Under the pieces are notes generated by a model that made no database searches, was not told the DNA's origin, and saw only the letters and a list, made by a program, of their open reading frames with translations. Of a stretch of DNA of 64,000 nucleotides, positions 55,064-63,558 are shown one piece after another. Within the stretch, counting starts at the first letter, position 1. Each line of letters starts with the position of its first letter. Both the position numbers and the translations under genes were made by a program. Source of the DNA: Oryzicola mucosus (GTDB taxonomy: Bacteria; Pseudomonadota; Alphaproteobacteria; Rhizobiales; Rhizobiaceae); contig NZ_JACVVX010000001.1 in the NCBI RefSeq assembly GCF_014534685.1, forward strand, positions 62,001 to 126,000, written 5' to 3'.

Positions 55064-55127
55064 CAGCAGGGAAAATGCCAGTTGGGTTTTTCCGCTTGAT
55101 GTCGCTCCTGGAGGACACTGAAACATG
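55064..55127 (+). promoter_or_regulatory. ROSE-type RNA thermometer in the hsp20 leader
   Basis: The leader of about 60 nt can form a first hairpin from GGGAAAA with TTTTTCC and a second in which TCGCT (the conserved U-Y-G-C-U anti-ribosome-site of ROSE) pairs with AGGA of the GGAGGA ribosome site, leaving one bulged G, around a short CCTGG loop. Melting at high temperature would free the ribosome site. The motif and its position match ROSE elements known from rhizobial small heat-shock genes. Confidence 0.75.
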
Positions 55128-55550
55128 AGTCGCATGACTACATTCTCGAGCCCGCTTCTGCTCGGCTTCGATGCCGTCGAAAAGACGCTCGAACGGCTTG
55201 CCAAATCCGGCGACAGCTACCCGCCTTACAATATCGAGCGCATTCGGGCTGCTGAGGATGGATGCGACCGTCTGCGTATTACGCTCGCAGTAGCCGGTTT
55301 TGCTGAAGACGACCTTGAAGTGACGACCGAGGAGAACCAACTCGTGGTGCGCGGTCGCCAGAATGACGATACCGAACGCGAATTCCTGCATCGCGGCATC
55401 GCCGCCCGGCAGTTCCAGCGCTGCTTCGTGCTGGCAGATGGCATGCGAGTGCTCGCGGCTCAACTGAAAAACGGACTGTTGGCCATCGATCTCGACCGGC
55501 CAGAGGCCCAGCGTCTCGTCCGCAAGATAAACATCGCCGTGAAAGACTAA
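55125..55550 (+). CDS. Small heat shock protein, Hsp20/IbpA family
   Basis: This 141-aa ATP-independent chaperone holds unfolded proteins under heat stress. The alpha-crystallin domain (about 35-125) shows YNIERIRAAEDGCDRLRITL, VAGFAEDDLEV and GLLAIDLDRP, and ends with a short tail lacking a clear IxI motif but having INIAV. Start: ATG after GGAGGA, which is part of the thermometer hairpin. A DUF1150 gene follows, as is usual in Rhizobiales. Confidence 0.93.
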   Translation: MSRMTTFSSPLLLGFDAVEKTLERLAKSGDSYPPYNIERIRAAEDGCDRLRITLAVAGFAEDDLEVTTEENQLVVRGRQNDDTEREFLHRGIAARQFQRCFVLADGMRVLAAQLKNGLLAIDLDRPEAQRLVRKINIAVKD

Positions 55551-55611
55551 CAATTTTCACAGCTCTGCATCGGAACGGCCGTTCAGGCGTTTCGACATCA
55601 TGGAGGCTAAA

Positions 55612-55872
55612 ATGACGACTTCTGCCGAACATAAATCCCCCATCAGCCAGGTCGAGCTCTCGCATATTGGCGAGGGTAGCGTCGCTTATCTGAGAAAGAT
55701 GTCCAGCGACGATCTGCGCGGACGGTTTCCCGGAATTATCGAAATCGCTCCCGGACTTGAGCTCTGGGCCCTGTTCGCTGCCAACGGAAAGCCGATCCTG
55801 CTGTCGGACGCCAAGGAGCAAGCGCTTGCTGGTGCCATGGAAAACGACCTGATCCCCGTTGCCATTCACTGA
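55612..55872 (+). CDS. DUF1150 family protein
   Basis: The 86-aa protein shows the DUF1150 pattern: LSHIGEGSVAYLRKMSSDDL, then PGLELWALFAANGKPILLSD. It follows hsp20 by 61 bp and is probably co-transcribed under heat control. GGAGG lies 5 nt upstream of the chosen ATG; an ATG 12 bases earlier overlaps that site. Function is unknown. Confidence 0.87.
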   Translation: MTTSAEHKSPISQVELSHIGEGSVAYLRKMSSDDLRGRFPGIIEIAPGLELWALFAANGKPILLSDAKEQALAGAMENDLIPVAIH

Positions 55873-55954
55873 TGATCATCGGGTAAAAAGTGGAGCGATC
55901 CAGATATGGGATACGCTCCACTTTGCTGTCTGTGATCAACGATAGGACCGCCGT

Positions 55955-56419
55955 TCAAGCGGCGTTGGATGCCGGCGTCTCCGACAGGAGCGAATGGATG
56001 GCGTTTGCATCGCGGGTACCGCGGATCTTCGCAACGGTGTTGCCGTCCCTGAGCACACGAGCGATGCGAGACAGCGCCTTCAAGTGATCCGCCCCGGCGC
56101 CTTCAGGGGCTAAAAGTAGAAAAACGAGATCGACGGGCTCATCGTCCAGCGCTTCGAAATCGACAGGATTTTCGAGCCTGGCGAAGACGCCTATGATGCG
56201 GTTGACGCTGGCGAGTTTACCATGCGGTATGGCGATACCGTTGCCTACACCGGTGGACCCGAGACGTTCGCGTTGCAGAACGGTGTCGAAAATTTCCCGT
56301 TCTGGAATGCCGGAAATCGCTGCCGCCCGTTCGGCCAGCAGCTGTAGGAGCTGCTTTTTGGAGTTCGCCTTCAAGGCAGGCATTATAGCCTGTACCTCGA
56401 TGAGGTCGCTCAGATCCAT
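55955..56419 (-). CDS. ptsN: PTS IIA-like nitrogen regulatory protein
   Basis: PtsN (EIIA-Ntr) receives phosphate from NPr on a His and modulates potassium uptake, nitrogen and carbon control. The 154-aa protein has ISGIPEREIFDTVLQRERLG and the phosphorylated His66 in GIAIPHGKL. GGGGA precedes the ATG. It is the last gene of rpoN-hpf-ptsN, the classical order. Confidence 0.94.
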   Translation of the reverse strand: MDLSDLIEVQAIMPALKANSKKQLLQLLAERAAAISGIPEREIFDTVLQRERLGSTGVGNGIAIPHGKLASVNRIIGVFARLENPVDFEALDDEPVDLVFLLLAPEGAGADHLKALSRIARVLRDGNTVAKIRGTRDANAIHSLLSETPASNAA

Positions 56420-56446
56420 AGTCGTATCCCCTGCCGCGCCACCAAG

Positions 56447-56471
56447 GTTTCGGCGCCTGTGGCGCCGAAAC
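56447..56471 (-). terminator. Stem-loop between hpf and ptsN
   Basis: An 11-bp perfect inverted repeat (56447-56457 with 56461-56471, GTTTCGGCGCC/GGCGCCGAAAC) has a 3-nt loop and no T-run. It may attenuate read-through or protect the hpf mRNA end. Confidence 0.45.
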
Positions 56472-56484
56472 TCGGAATGGCAGC

Positions 56485-57069
56485 TTAACCTTGTGCAGCC
56501 TTCGTGGTCGACGGATCGATCCAACCGATGTTTCCATCCGCCCGGCGATAGACGATGTTGAGATGGTCGTTGCCAGCATTGCGGAACATGAACACCGGGC
56601 TGTCCTTCGTATCCAGTTCGATAACTGCAGAAGCGACGGACATGGTCTTTAGTTCCACGCTGGACTCGGCGACGATCGTCGGTGCGTAATCCTCCGGAAC
56701 TTCTTCATCGTCGTCGGCAAGCGGTGCGACGACCGAGTAAGCCACGTCAGTGAAGTTTCCGTTCGCCGCGCCGGCACTGTGAGACTTGAGACGACGCTTG
56801 TAGCGACGAAGCCGTTTATCGAGCTTTTCCGCTGCGCTCTCGAATGAAGCCACCGGATCGAGTGCTTCGGCAGTGGCCTGTAGCGAGATGCCAGTGTCGA
56901 GCCTGATCATGCAATCGGCGTTGTAGCGAGACCCCGACTTGACCACATTGACGTGGCCGGAAAAGCCGCCATCGAAATATTTGTCGACAGCTTCACCAAT
57001 ACGGGCTTCGATGCGCGTCCGAAACGCATCACCAATGTCCATATGTTTTCCTGAAATTCGCAGGTTCAT
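56485..57069 (-). CDS. hpf: Ribosome hibernation promoting factor, long form
   Basis: Long HPF dimerises 70S ribosomes in stationary phase. The 194-aa protein has the S30AE N-terminal domain (about 1-100, MNLRISGKHMDIGDAFRTRI), an acidic linker and the C-terminal dimerisation domain (SPVFMFRNAGNDHLNIVYRR). It lies between rpoN and ptsN, 321 bp after rpoN. Confidence 0.95.
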   Translation of the reverse strand: MNLRISGKHMDIGDAFRTRIEARIGEAVDKYFDGGFSGHVNVVKSGSRYNADCMIRLDTGISLQATAEALDPVASFESAAEKLDKRLRRYKRRLKSHSAGAANGNFTDVAYSVVAPLADDDEEVPEDYAPTIVAESSVELKTMSVASAVIELDTKDSPVFMFRNAGNDHLNIVYRRADGNIGWIDPSTTKAAQG

Positions 57070-57390
57070 CTGAAAACCGACCTTCCTTCGTTCAGACTAA
57101 GCGTTTCCGATTTTATACCCGTAGGCTGTGCTTACAAGGCTCGGCTACCAACGCTCACCATATTTTAGCCCGAACTTTCGGCTGACTTCATTCCAGCCTC
57201 ACGGCAGCGTATGGACCGCCGCCCATCGGTCAGGACATATGTCCAAGACCGGCGAGATCAACCCCGCCTCATGGGGGCGGGCTTCTAGACAGTTCCCCAG
57301 CGCTTGTCAATCAACAGGCCGCCGGACCCTGCCGCACTGGCTGTATCGAGGCGGAGAGCGCGGCCTACACAGACTCTCACAACTTAGTTA
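57070..57390. other. Gene-free region between rpoN and hpf
   Basis: No gene is seen. On the minus strand CTTGTA (57138-57133) and TATAAA (57117-57112), 15 bp apart, may form an hpf promoter about 45 bp upstream of its ATG. CCCGCC/GGCGGG arms near 57264-57281 can form a hairpin that may end the rpoN transcript. Confidence 0.5.
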
Positions 57391-58914
57391 TCAGCGTCCG
57401 GCACTTGCCATAGCACGCTTTTCGCGGCGGCGCTGAACCGATGACGCGATATTCATGCCTTCGCGGTATTTCGCCACGGTGCGACGCGCTATCTCCACGC
57501 CACCCTCCTTGAGAATGTCGACAATGGCATCGTCGGACAGCACGTCGGCCGGCTGCTCGCTTTCGATCATCTGGCGGATTCGGTCGCGCACCGATTCCGA
57601 CGAATGCGCATCCCCGCCACTCGCGGAGGCAATGGCGGCGGTGAAGAAATAGCGCAATTCAAAAACCCCGCGGGTGGTAAGGATATATTTGTTCGAGGTC
57701 ACCCGGCTGACGGTGGATTCGTGCATGCCGATGGCATCCGCCACCGTCTTCAGATTGAGGGGGCGCAAATGGCGCACACCGTGAGTCAGGAAAGCGTCCT
57801 GCTGGCGCACGATCTCGGACGCCACCTTCAGGATCGTCTTGGCGCGCTGGTCGAGGCTGCGCGTCAGCCAGTTGGCGTTTTGCATGCACTCGGCCAGGAA
57901 GTCCTTCTCCGTCGTGCTGCGGACATGGCTTGAGACGCTGGCGTAATAGGCTTGGTCGACCAGAACTCGCGGCAGGGTCTCGGAATTCAGTTCGACGATC
58001 CAACTGCCGTCAGCGGCGCGCCGGACCTCCACGTCCGGCACGATGGCGTCTGTCGGCCCGCCCGAGAAGGCCAGGCCGGGCCGAGGGTCGAGCGCCCTGA
58101 TCTCGGCGGTCATGTCGAGCAGGTCTTCGTCATCGACGCCGCAAAGCTTCTTGAGCGCCTGAAAATCGTGCCGCGCGAGAAGCGGCAGGTTCGACAAAAG
58201 CGCCATCATGGCTGGATCGAGCCGGTCGCGCCGGATCAGTTGGAGGCGCAGGCATTCAGCCAGGTCGGCAGCGAACAGGCCCGCTGGATCGAAGGCGGCC
58301 CGGCAGCGCTCAAGGACCGTCCGGACAGCGGTAGAGTCGACGCCAAGCCGCTCGGCGACTTCTTCGATATCGCCACGGAAATAGCCTGCGTCGTCCAGCC
58401 ATTCCGTAAGCTCGACGGCGATAAGCCTGTCTGCCGGCTGCGAAAAGGTGAAGGCAATCTGCTCGCCTATATGGTCACGAAGGGTTACCGGCGCAGCGGC
58501 GATATCCTCCATGTCGAAACCTTCAGGCAAAGGACCGCCTGTCCCGGTCGAGGTGTTTTTCCACTGGCCGGCCAGATCGGGCGAAAGACGCTCCGCCGCG
58601 CCGGGATCGTCGGGGAAGATGTTTTCCAGTGAGGTGTCGAATTTTTCCGACATCGACTCCGCGCTGAAGCTTTCACCCGGATCGAACCAATCTTCCGAGA
58701 CCGCAGGCTGTGGCTCGGGTGCAGCATCTATCGTTTCGCCGGCACCGCCCTCGACCACCGCGCGTTCGAGCAGCGGATTGCGCTCGATCTCCTCGTCGAT
58801 GAAGCGATCCAGCTCAAGATGCGTGAGTTGCAGCAGGCGAATCGACTGCATGAGCTGCGGGGTCATCACGAGGGATTGGGATTGTCGCAACTGCAACTTA
58901 GCCGACAGCGACAT
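57391..58914 (-). CDS. rpoN: RNA polymerase sigma-54 factor
   Basis: Sigma-54 directs RNA polymerase to -24/-12 promoters for nitrogen metabolism and other functions. The 507-aa protein starts MSLSAKLQLRQSQSLVMTPQ, the glutamine-rich activator-responsive region I, followed by an acidic region II, the core-binding domain, the HTH (LKTVADAIGMHESTVSR) and the RpoN box ARRTVAKYRE near the end. GAGGA precedes the ATG. lptA-lptB, usual upstream neighbours, are replaced by a divergent SDR gene. Confidence 0.96.
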   Translation of the reverse strand: MSLSAKLQLRQSQSLVMTPQLMQSIRLLQLTHLELDRFIDEEIERNPLLERAVVEGGAGETIDAAPEPQPAVSEDWFDPGESFSAESMSEKFDTSLENIFPDDPGAAERLSPDLAGQWKNTSTGTGGPLPEGFDMEDIAAAPVTLRDHIGEQIAFTFSQPADRLIAVELTEWLDDAGYFRGDIEEVAERLGVDSTAVRTVLERCRAAFDPAGLFAADLAECLRLQLIRRDRLDPAMMALLSNLPLLARHDFQALKKLCGVDDEDLLDMTAEIRALDPRPGLAFSGGPTDAIVPDVEVRRAADGSWIVELNSETLPRVLVDQAYYASVSSHVRSTTEKDFLAECMQNANWLTRSLDQRAKTILKVASEIVRQQDAFLTHGVRHLRPLNLKTVADAIGMHESTVSRVTSNKYILTTRGVFELRYFFTAAIASASGGDAHSSESVRDRIRQMIESEQPADVLSDDAIVDILKEGGVEIARRTVAKYREGMNIASSVQRRREKRAMASAGR

Positions 58915-59238
58915 AAAATTCCTCACCCACCAACGCAAACAAGCCTGCCTGAGCAAGCTATCGACCCAGGGCGAAGCAAACTGGCCCGGCTTTTGCTTGT
59001 CAAGCATAAATGCTCAAGAGATGGTCAAGCGCGTCAATTTGGCGGCACGAATCCTTGTCGGAGAGGTTTCTACGGAGGATATTTGCGCGACGCTAAAAAC
59101 TTTAGTGAACGGAGCGACGGACCGCGCTTGGCTGACAAGAGAAAAACGCTTGCGACAGCCTCGCAGCCGGCACAACTCATGCTACAACCTCCTCCGTCGG
59201 CACGGAGAGGCAACCGATCCGATCTGGAGGACCACTGC
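58915..59238. other. Gene-free region between rpoN and the SDR gene
   Basis: No gene is seen in this divergent spacer, which must carry promoters of both genes. A small inverted repeat AGCAT-AAA-TGCT is near 59003-59014. I see no consensus promoter with confidence. Confidence 0.5.
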
Positions 59239-60006
59239 ATGCAGCCATCGGCCAAATTTCCCGACCTTGCGGGCATGTCGGTTTTCATCACCGGCGGCGG
59301 CTCGGGTATCGGCGCTGCCCTGACGGAAGGGTTTTGCCGACAGGGATCCAAGGTCGTATTTGTCGACATCGCCGATGAGGCAAGCCTCGCGCTTTGTGAC
59401 CGGCTGGAAGCCGAGCATGGCAACAGACCGCTTTACGCGCGGGCGGATGTGACCGATGTCGAACAGTTGCGCGACGCCATAGCACAAGCGGAAACGCTCA
59501 ATGGCCCTATCAGGGTGCTGGTGAACAATGCGGCGTCGGATGCGCGACACGACGTGGAGGACGTTACCGTGGAAGGTTGGGATGCTAACCACGCACTCAA
59601 CCTGCGGCCGTTCTTCTTCTCCATGCAGGCGGTTGCGCCTGGCATGGCAGCGGCCGGCGGCGGCTCGATCATCAACTTCACCTCCACCTCCTATATGCTC
59701 AACATCGGCACGATGCCGGCCTACACCGCGGCCAAGGCCGGCATCGTTGGGCTGACCAAGGGCTTGGCCGGGCGCTACGGACCGGACAACATACGCGTCA
59801 ATGCTATAGCGCCGGGCTGGGTCATCACCGAGCGGCAACGTAAGTTGTGGGTTACGGAGGAATCGCTGTCTTCCCATATTAGTCGGCAGGCGATACCGGC
59901 CATGATGGTTGCCGAGGATATTGTAGGGCCGTGCCTGTTCCTGGCTTCGGACGCTTCGCGCATGCTGACGGCGCAGACGCTGATCGTCGACGGCGGATTG
60001 TTGTGA
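59239..60006 (+). CDS. SDR family oxidoreductase (aldose dehydrogenase-like)
   Basis: The 255-aa short-chain dehydrogenase has the cofactor motif VFITGGGSGIGAALTEGF (TGGGSGIG), NNAA, the catalytic Ser in NFTSTSYML and the Y-x3-K in YTAAKAGIVGLTKGLA. An Asp after the second strand (VFVDIADE) suggests NAD+ preference. GGAGG lies 8 nt before the ATG. A lactonase gene follows 20 bp later, so oxidation of a sugar to its lactone is a reasonable inference; the sugar is unknown. Confidence 0.85.
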   Translation: MQPSAKFPDLAGMSVFITGGGSGIGAALTEGFCRQGSKVVFVDIADEASLALCDRLEAEHGNRPLYARADVTDVEQLRDAIAQAETLNGPIRVLVNNAASDARHDVEDVTVEGWDANHALNLRPFFFSMQAVAPGMAAAGGGSIINFTSTSYMLNIGTMPAYTAAKAGIVGLTKGLAGRYGPDNIRVNAIAPGWVITERQRKLWVTEESLSSHISRQAIPAMMVAEDIVGPCLFLASDASRMLTAQTLIVDGGLL

Positions 60007-60026
60007 GCAGGCTGGGGAGAGAGACG

Positions 60027-60920
60027 ATGCCGGAGCAGGAAACCGAGATGCAGGGTGCAGCGGTGTTTTCGGAGAAAGTGTGCGAACTCGGCGAAGGGCC
60101 GAGTTACGACCCTGCGACCGACACGCTCTACTGGTTCGACATCGTGCGCAGGAAGTTGCTCGAAAAGCGACTTTCCAGCAGGGAGACACGCGTTCACGAT
60201 TTGCCGGAGATGGCCAGCGCGATTGCCGTGATCGACCAGGCGCGGCAGTTGCTTCTCACCGAGACAGGATTTTACATTCGCGACCGCCACAGCGGCAAGC
60301 TGAGCCTGCACACCAGGCTGGAAGCTGACGACCCGTCTACCCGATCCAACGATGCCCGTGTGCACCCGTGCGGGGCTCTGTGGGGCAGCACCATGGGCAA
60401 GCGTGGGGAGGACAAGGCTGGATCGATATACTGGTTCTTTCGCGGCGAAGTGCGGCGGATATTTCCATTGATTACCATCCCAAACTCCATCTGCTTCTCA
60501 CCCGACGGAACCGTCGCCTATTTTGCCGACACGCGCCCCAACATCCTGTGGCGGGTCGAGTGCGATCCGTCCACCGGCCTGCCAAAGGGCGAGCCGAAGG
60601 TGTTCGCCGACCACAAGGGCCGCGACGGAGGCTTCGACGGCTCCGTGGTCGATCAGGACGGGCTGCTGTGGAACGCCTGCTGGGGTGGCAGCAGCGTCAA
60701 TGTCTATGCACCCGACGGACAGTTCCTGCGCAGCCATTCCGTGCCCGCCACGCAGGCATCCTGCCCTGCCTTCGTAGGCGCGAATGCCGGCGGACTGGCC
60801 GTGACGACGGCGTGGCAAGGTATGGACGCAGAGCAACGCAAAGCCGACCCGGAAGCCGGCAAGACGTTTCTGCTGGAGGTGGCGGTCAACGGTCGACACG
60901 AACCGCGCGTGCAAATCTAG
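60027..60920 (+). CDS. SMP-30/gluconolactonase family protein
   Basis: This 297-aa six-bladed beta-propeller lactonase shows the metal ligands of the family: Glu in CELGEGPSYD, Asn in IPNSICFSPDG and Asp in GFDGSVVDQDG, plus RSNDARVHPCGALW. It should hydrolyse a sugar lactone to an aldonate. GGGGAGAG precedes the ATG. It forms an operon with the SDR gene, a typical pair in non-phosphorylative sugar oxidation. Confidence 0.88.
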   Translation: MPEQETEMQGAAVFSEKVCELGEGPSYDPATDTLYWFDIVRRKLLEKRLSSRETRVHDLPEMASAIAVIDQARQLLLTETGFYIRDRHSGKLSLHTRLEADDPSTRSNDARVHPCGALWGSTMGKRGEDKAGSIYWFFRGEVRRIFPLITIPNSICFSPDGTVAYFADTRPNILWRVECDPSTGLPKGEPKVFADHKGRDGGFDGSVVDQDGLLWNACWGGSSVNVYAPDGQFLRSHSVPATQASCPAFVGANAGGLAVTTAWQGMDAEQRKADPEAGKTFLLEVAVNGRHEPRVQI

Positions 60921-60998
60921 AGCGTTTCCATAGACGTTTGGACGGTTCACGCTTGGACTGGGTAATCCTCGGTGCCGAGCATCAGAACGACGCGGCGG

Positions 60999-61358
60999 TC
61001 AACCGATGCGCTCCATGCAGATGGGCGCGTGGCCTGAACTGATGAAGCCGATCTGACCCGCTGCGGCGCGAGAGAGATCGAGCACGCGACCCTTGATGAA
61101 GGGTCCCCGGTCGTTGATACGAACGACCACGCTCTTACCGTTCTTCTTGTTTGTCACCTTGATCTTGCTGCCGAAGGGCAGACTGCGGTGAGCAGCGGTC
61201 ATGGCGGCGGGGTTCATGCGCTCGCCAGAGGCGGTTTTGGAGTTAAGGGCGTACCAGGATGCGCCGCCGCATTGGGCCGAGGCGCTGGTGGTTGTGGCTG
61301 CGATCATCAGGCCTGCGGTGAGCGAAGCCGCGACCGCCGTCATCATACCGTACTTCAT
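60999..61358 (-). CDS. RlpA-like double-psi beta-barrel protein, secreted
   Basis: This 119-aa protein has a signal peptide (about 1-28, SASAQ junction) and a DPBB domain with [55 protein letters not shown] and AAAGQIGF, the RlpA pattern. RlpA proteins are septal lytic transglycosylases, but this protein is short and lacks a SPOR domain, so its enzyme activity is unsure. Confidence 0.85.
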   Translation of the reverse strand: MKYGMMTAVAASLTAGLMIAATTTSASAQCGGASWYALNSKTASGERMNPAAMTAAHRSLPFGSKIKVTNKKNGKSVVVRINDRGPFIKGRVLDLSRAAAGQIGFISSGHAPICMERIG

Positions 61359-61487
61359 CTTTTAGTGAGCACTCCAAAATTGAACATAGGGAGCGCGTAG
61401 AGGCTAAATGGGGCGGCAAATGCGGCGAAGCAGAAAAGGTTTCACACCGGCACCTAACGTTTGGAGTCTTGTCGTAACATTGCGTCA

Positions 61488-61515
61488 GTTACATTCACGA
61501 TACTGTGAATATAAT
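61488..61515 (+). promoter_or_regulatory. Orphan plus-strand promoter with overlapping inverted repeat
   Basis: GTTACA (61488-61493) and TATAAT (61510-61515) are spaced by 16 bp. The spacer contains ATTCAC-GATACT-GTGAAT (61493-61510), a 6-6-6 inverted repeat suited to a regulator. No protein gene lies downstream on this strand before the terminator at 61640. Confidence 0.4.
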
Positions 61516-61633
61516 CCCATAATTGCCTGAATTGCATTATCGAGACGCCAGCGTTTACTGGATGTTTACATCTTCATCTCGCGCCTGAATTATCCATCTC
61601 AAAACTAAGCATTCCGGATCGGTTACAGCCGCA

Positions 61634-61665
61634 AGAAAAAACCCGCCGGATTGCTCCGGCGGGTT
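61634..61665 (-). terminator. rpsA intrinsic terminator
   Basis: TCCGGCGGGTT and AACCCGCCGGA (61665-61655 and 61650-61640 in plus coordinates) form an 11-bp stem with a 4-nt loop. On the minus strand a T-run of six (61639-61634 region) follows. Confidence 0.88.
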
Positions 61666-61710
61666 CGATTTGGCTGGTAGACTTCGTTTCGCAGCAGCAG
61701 TGCAGACTGC

Positions 61711-63405
61711 TTAGTTGCGACCCTTGAGGGCGGCGCCGAGAATGTCGCCGAGCGAAGCGCCGGAGTCGGTCGAGCCGTACTGAGCGACTGCTTCCTTCTC
61801 TTCCGCGATTTCCAGCGCCTTGATGGAGACCTGCAGCTTGCGGGTCTTCTTGTCGAAGGCGATGACGCGCGCGTCGACCTTCTGGCCAACGGTGAAGCGC
61901 TCGGGACGCTGCTCGTCACGGTCACGCGACAGGTCGGAACGCTTGACGAACGTCTCGATGCCGTGATCGACCAGACGAACCTCGAGGCCACCATCCTTCA
62001 CGCCAATGACTTCGCAGGTGACGACAGCGTTCTTGCGCAGTTCGCCGGAGGCGGCCGCGTCGGCAACGGTGTCGTTCTGCATCTGCTTGATGCCGAGCGA
62101 GATGCGTTCCTTGTCGATGTCGACGTCAAGCACCTGAGCCTTGACCACGTCGCCGCGGTTGTACTCTTCGATGACCTGTTCGCCCGGACGATTCCAGTCG
62201 AGGTCGGAGAGGTGAACCATGCCGTCCACGTCGCCTTCCAGGCCGATGAACAGGCCGAACTCGGTCTTGTTCTTGACCTCGCCCTCGACCTGGCTGCCGA
62301 CCGGATGGCTGCGGGCAAACGCTTCCCATGGGTTCTCAAGCGTCTGCTTGAGGCCCAGCGAGATGCGGCGCTTCGCGGGATCGACTTCCAGGACGACGAC
62401 GTCGACTTCCTGGGTGGTCGACAGGATCTTGCCGGGATGCACGTTCTTCTTCGTCCAGGACATTTCCGAAACGTGGATCAGGCCTTCGATGCCCGGCTCC
62501 AGTTCGACGAACGCACCGTAGTCGGTGATGTTCGTGACCGTACCGGTGATCTTCTTGCCGATCGGGAACTTGGTGCCGATGTCGGACCAAGGATCGCTCT
62601 CGAGCTGCTTCATGCCGAGCGAAATGCGGTGTGTTTCCTGGTTGATGCGGATGATCTGCACCTTGACCGTCTGACCGATGTTGAGAATCTCGGTCGGATG
62701 GTTGACGCGGCGCCAAGCCATGTCGGTAACGTGAAGCAGGCCGTCAATGCCGCCGAGATCGACGAAAGCACCGTAATCGGTGATGTTCTTGACCACGCCT
62801 TCGACCACCTGACCCTCTTCGAGGTTCTGGACGATCTCGGAACGCTGCTCTGCACGGCTCTCTTCGAGAACGGTGCGGCGAGAGACGACGATGTTGCCGC
62901 GACGGCGATCCATCTTGAGGATCTCGAAGGGCTGCGGGTTGTGCATCAGCGGGGTGACGTCGCGGATCGGACGGATGTCGACCTGCGAACGCGGCAGGAA
63001 GGCAACGGCGCCATCCAGATCGACGGTGAAGCCGCCCTTGACCTGATTGAAGATGACGCCTTCGACGCGCTCACCCTTGGTGAACTTCTCTTCGAGCTTG
63101 ACCCAGCTTTCTTCGCGGCGAGCCTTCTCGCGCGACAGCATGGCTTCGCCCAGCGCGTTTTCGATGCGCTCGACATAGACCTCGACGGTGTCGCCGACCT
63201 TCATCTGGCCGTCCTTGGCCTTGGCGCCGAATTCCTTCAGCGGCACGCGGCCTTCGACCTTCAGGCCGACGTCGATGATGGCCATGTCTTTTTCAATGGC
63301 GGTGACGATACCCTTGACGACCTGGCCTTCGCCGGAATGACCGTCGGAAAACGACTCTTCGAGCAGGCTCGCGAAATCGTCGCGGGTGGGGTTGGATTGG
63401 GACAT
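61711..63405 (-). CDS. rpsA: 30S ribosomal protein S1
   Basis: S1 binds mRNA on the 30S subunit. The 564-aa protein carries six S1 OB-fold repeats; typical repeats include VVKNITDYGAFVDLGGIDGL, TVTNITDYGAFVELEPGIEG and VHLSDLDWNRPGEQ. AGGAG precedes the ATG giving MSQSNPTRDDF; an extension 114 bases upstream is rejected. It follows cmk, the normal order. Confidence 0.97.
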   Translation of the reverse strand: MSQSNPTRDDFASLLEESFSDGHSGEGQVVKGIVTAIEKDMAIIDVGLKVEGRVPLKEFGAKAKDGQMKVGDTVEVYVERIENALGEAMLSREKARREESWVKLEEKFTKGERVEGVIFNQVKGGFTVDLDGAVAFLPRSQVDIRPIRDVTPLMHNPQPFEILKMDRRRGNIVVSRRTVLEESRAEQRSEIVQNLEEGQVVEGVVKNITDYGAFVDLGGIDGLLHVTDMAWRRVNHPTEILNIGQTVKVQIIRINQETHRISLGMKQLESDPWSDIGTKFPIGKKITGTVTNITDYGAFVELEPGIEGLIHVSEMSWTKKNVHPGKILSTTQEVDVVVLEVDPAKRRISLGLKQTLENPWEAFARSHPVGSQVEGEVKNKTEFGLFIGLEGDVDGMVHLSDLDWNRPGEQVIEEYNRGDVVKAQVLDVDIDKERISLGIKQMQNDTVADAAASGELRKNAVVTCEVIGVKDGGLEVRLVDHGIETFVKRSDLSRDRDEQRPERFTVGQKVDARVIAFDKKTRKLQVSIKALEIAEEKEAVAQYGSTDSGASLGDILGAALKGRN

Positions 63406-63558
63406 AGTTTCTCCTGGAGAGCTTCGCATCGCGAAGCGGCGCCGTGGGTTCGTGTTGCGTTGGCCCGCCGTCTTTCCGGGATACCATCCCTCAACCGCTT
63501 CAGCGGCAGATCGGCGCAAGAAAAAGCTGGCAGGCCGGTTTGTGGGAAGACCTTGGGG

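Larger units (their letters stand above)
61359..61710. other. Gene-free region between rlpA-like gene and rpsA
   Basis: No protein gene is seen. It holds a plus-strand promoter-like element with a perfect TATAAT, an overlapping inverted repeat, and the strong rpsA terminator, each listed separately. Confidence 0.6.
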
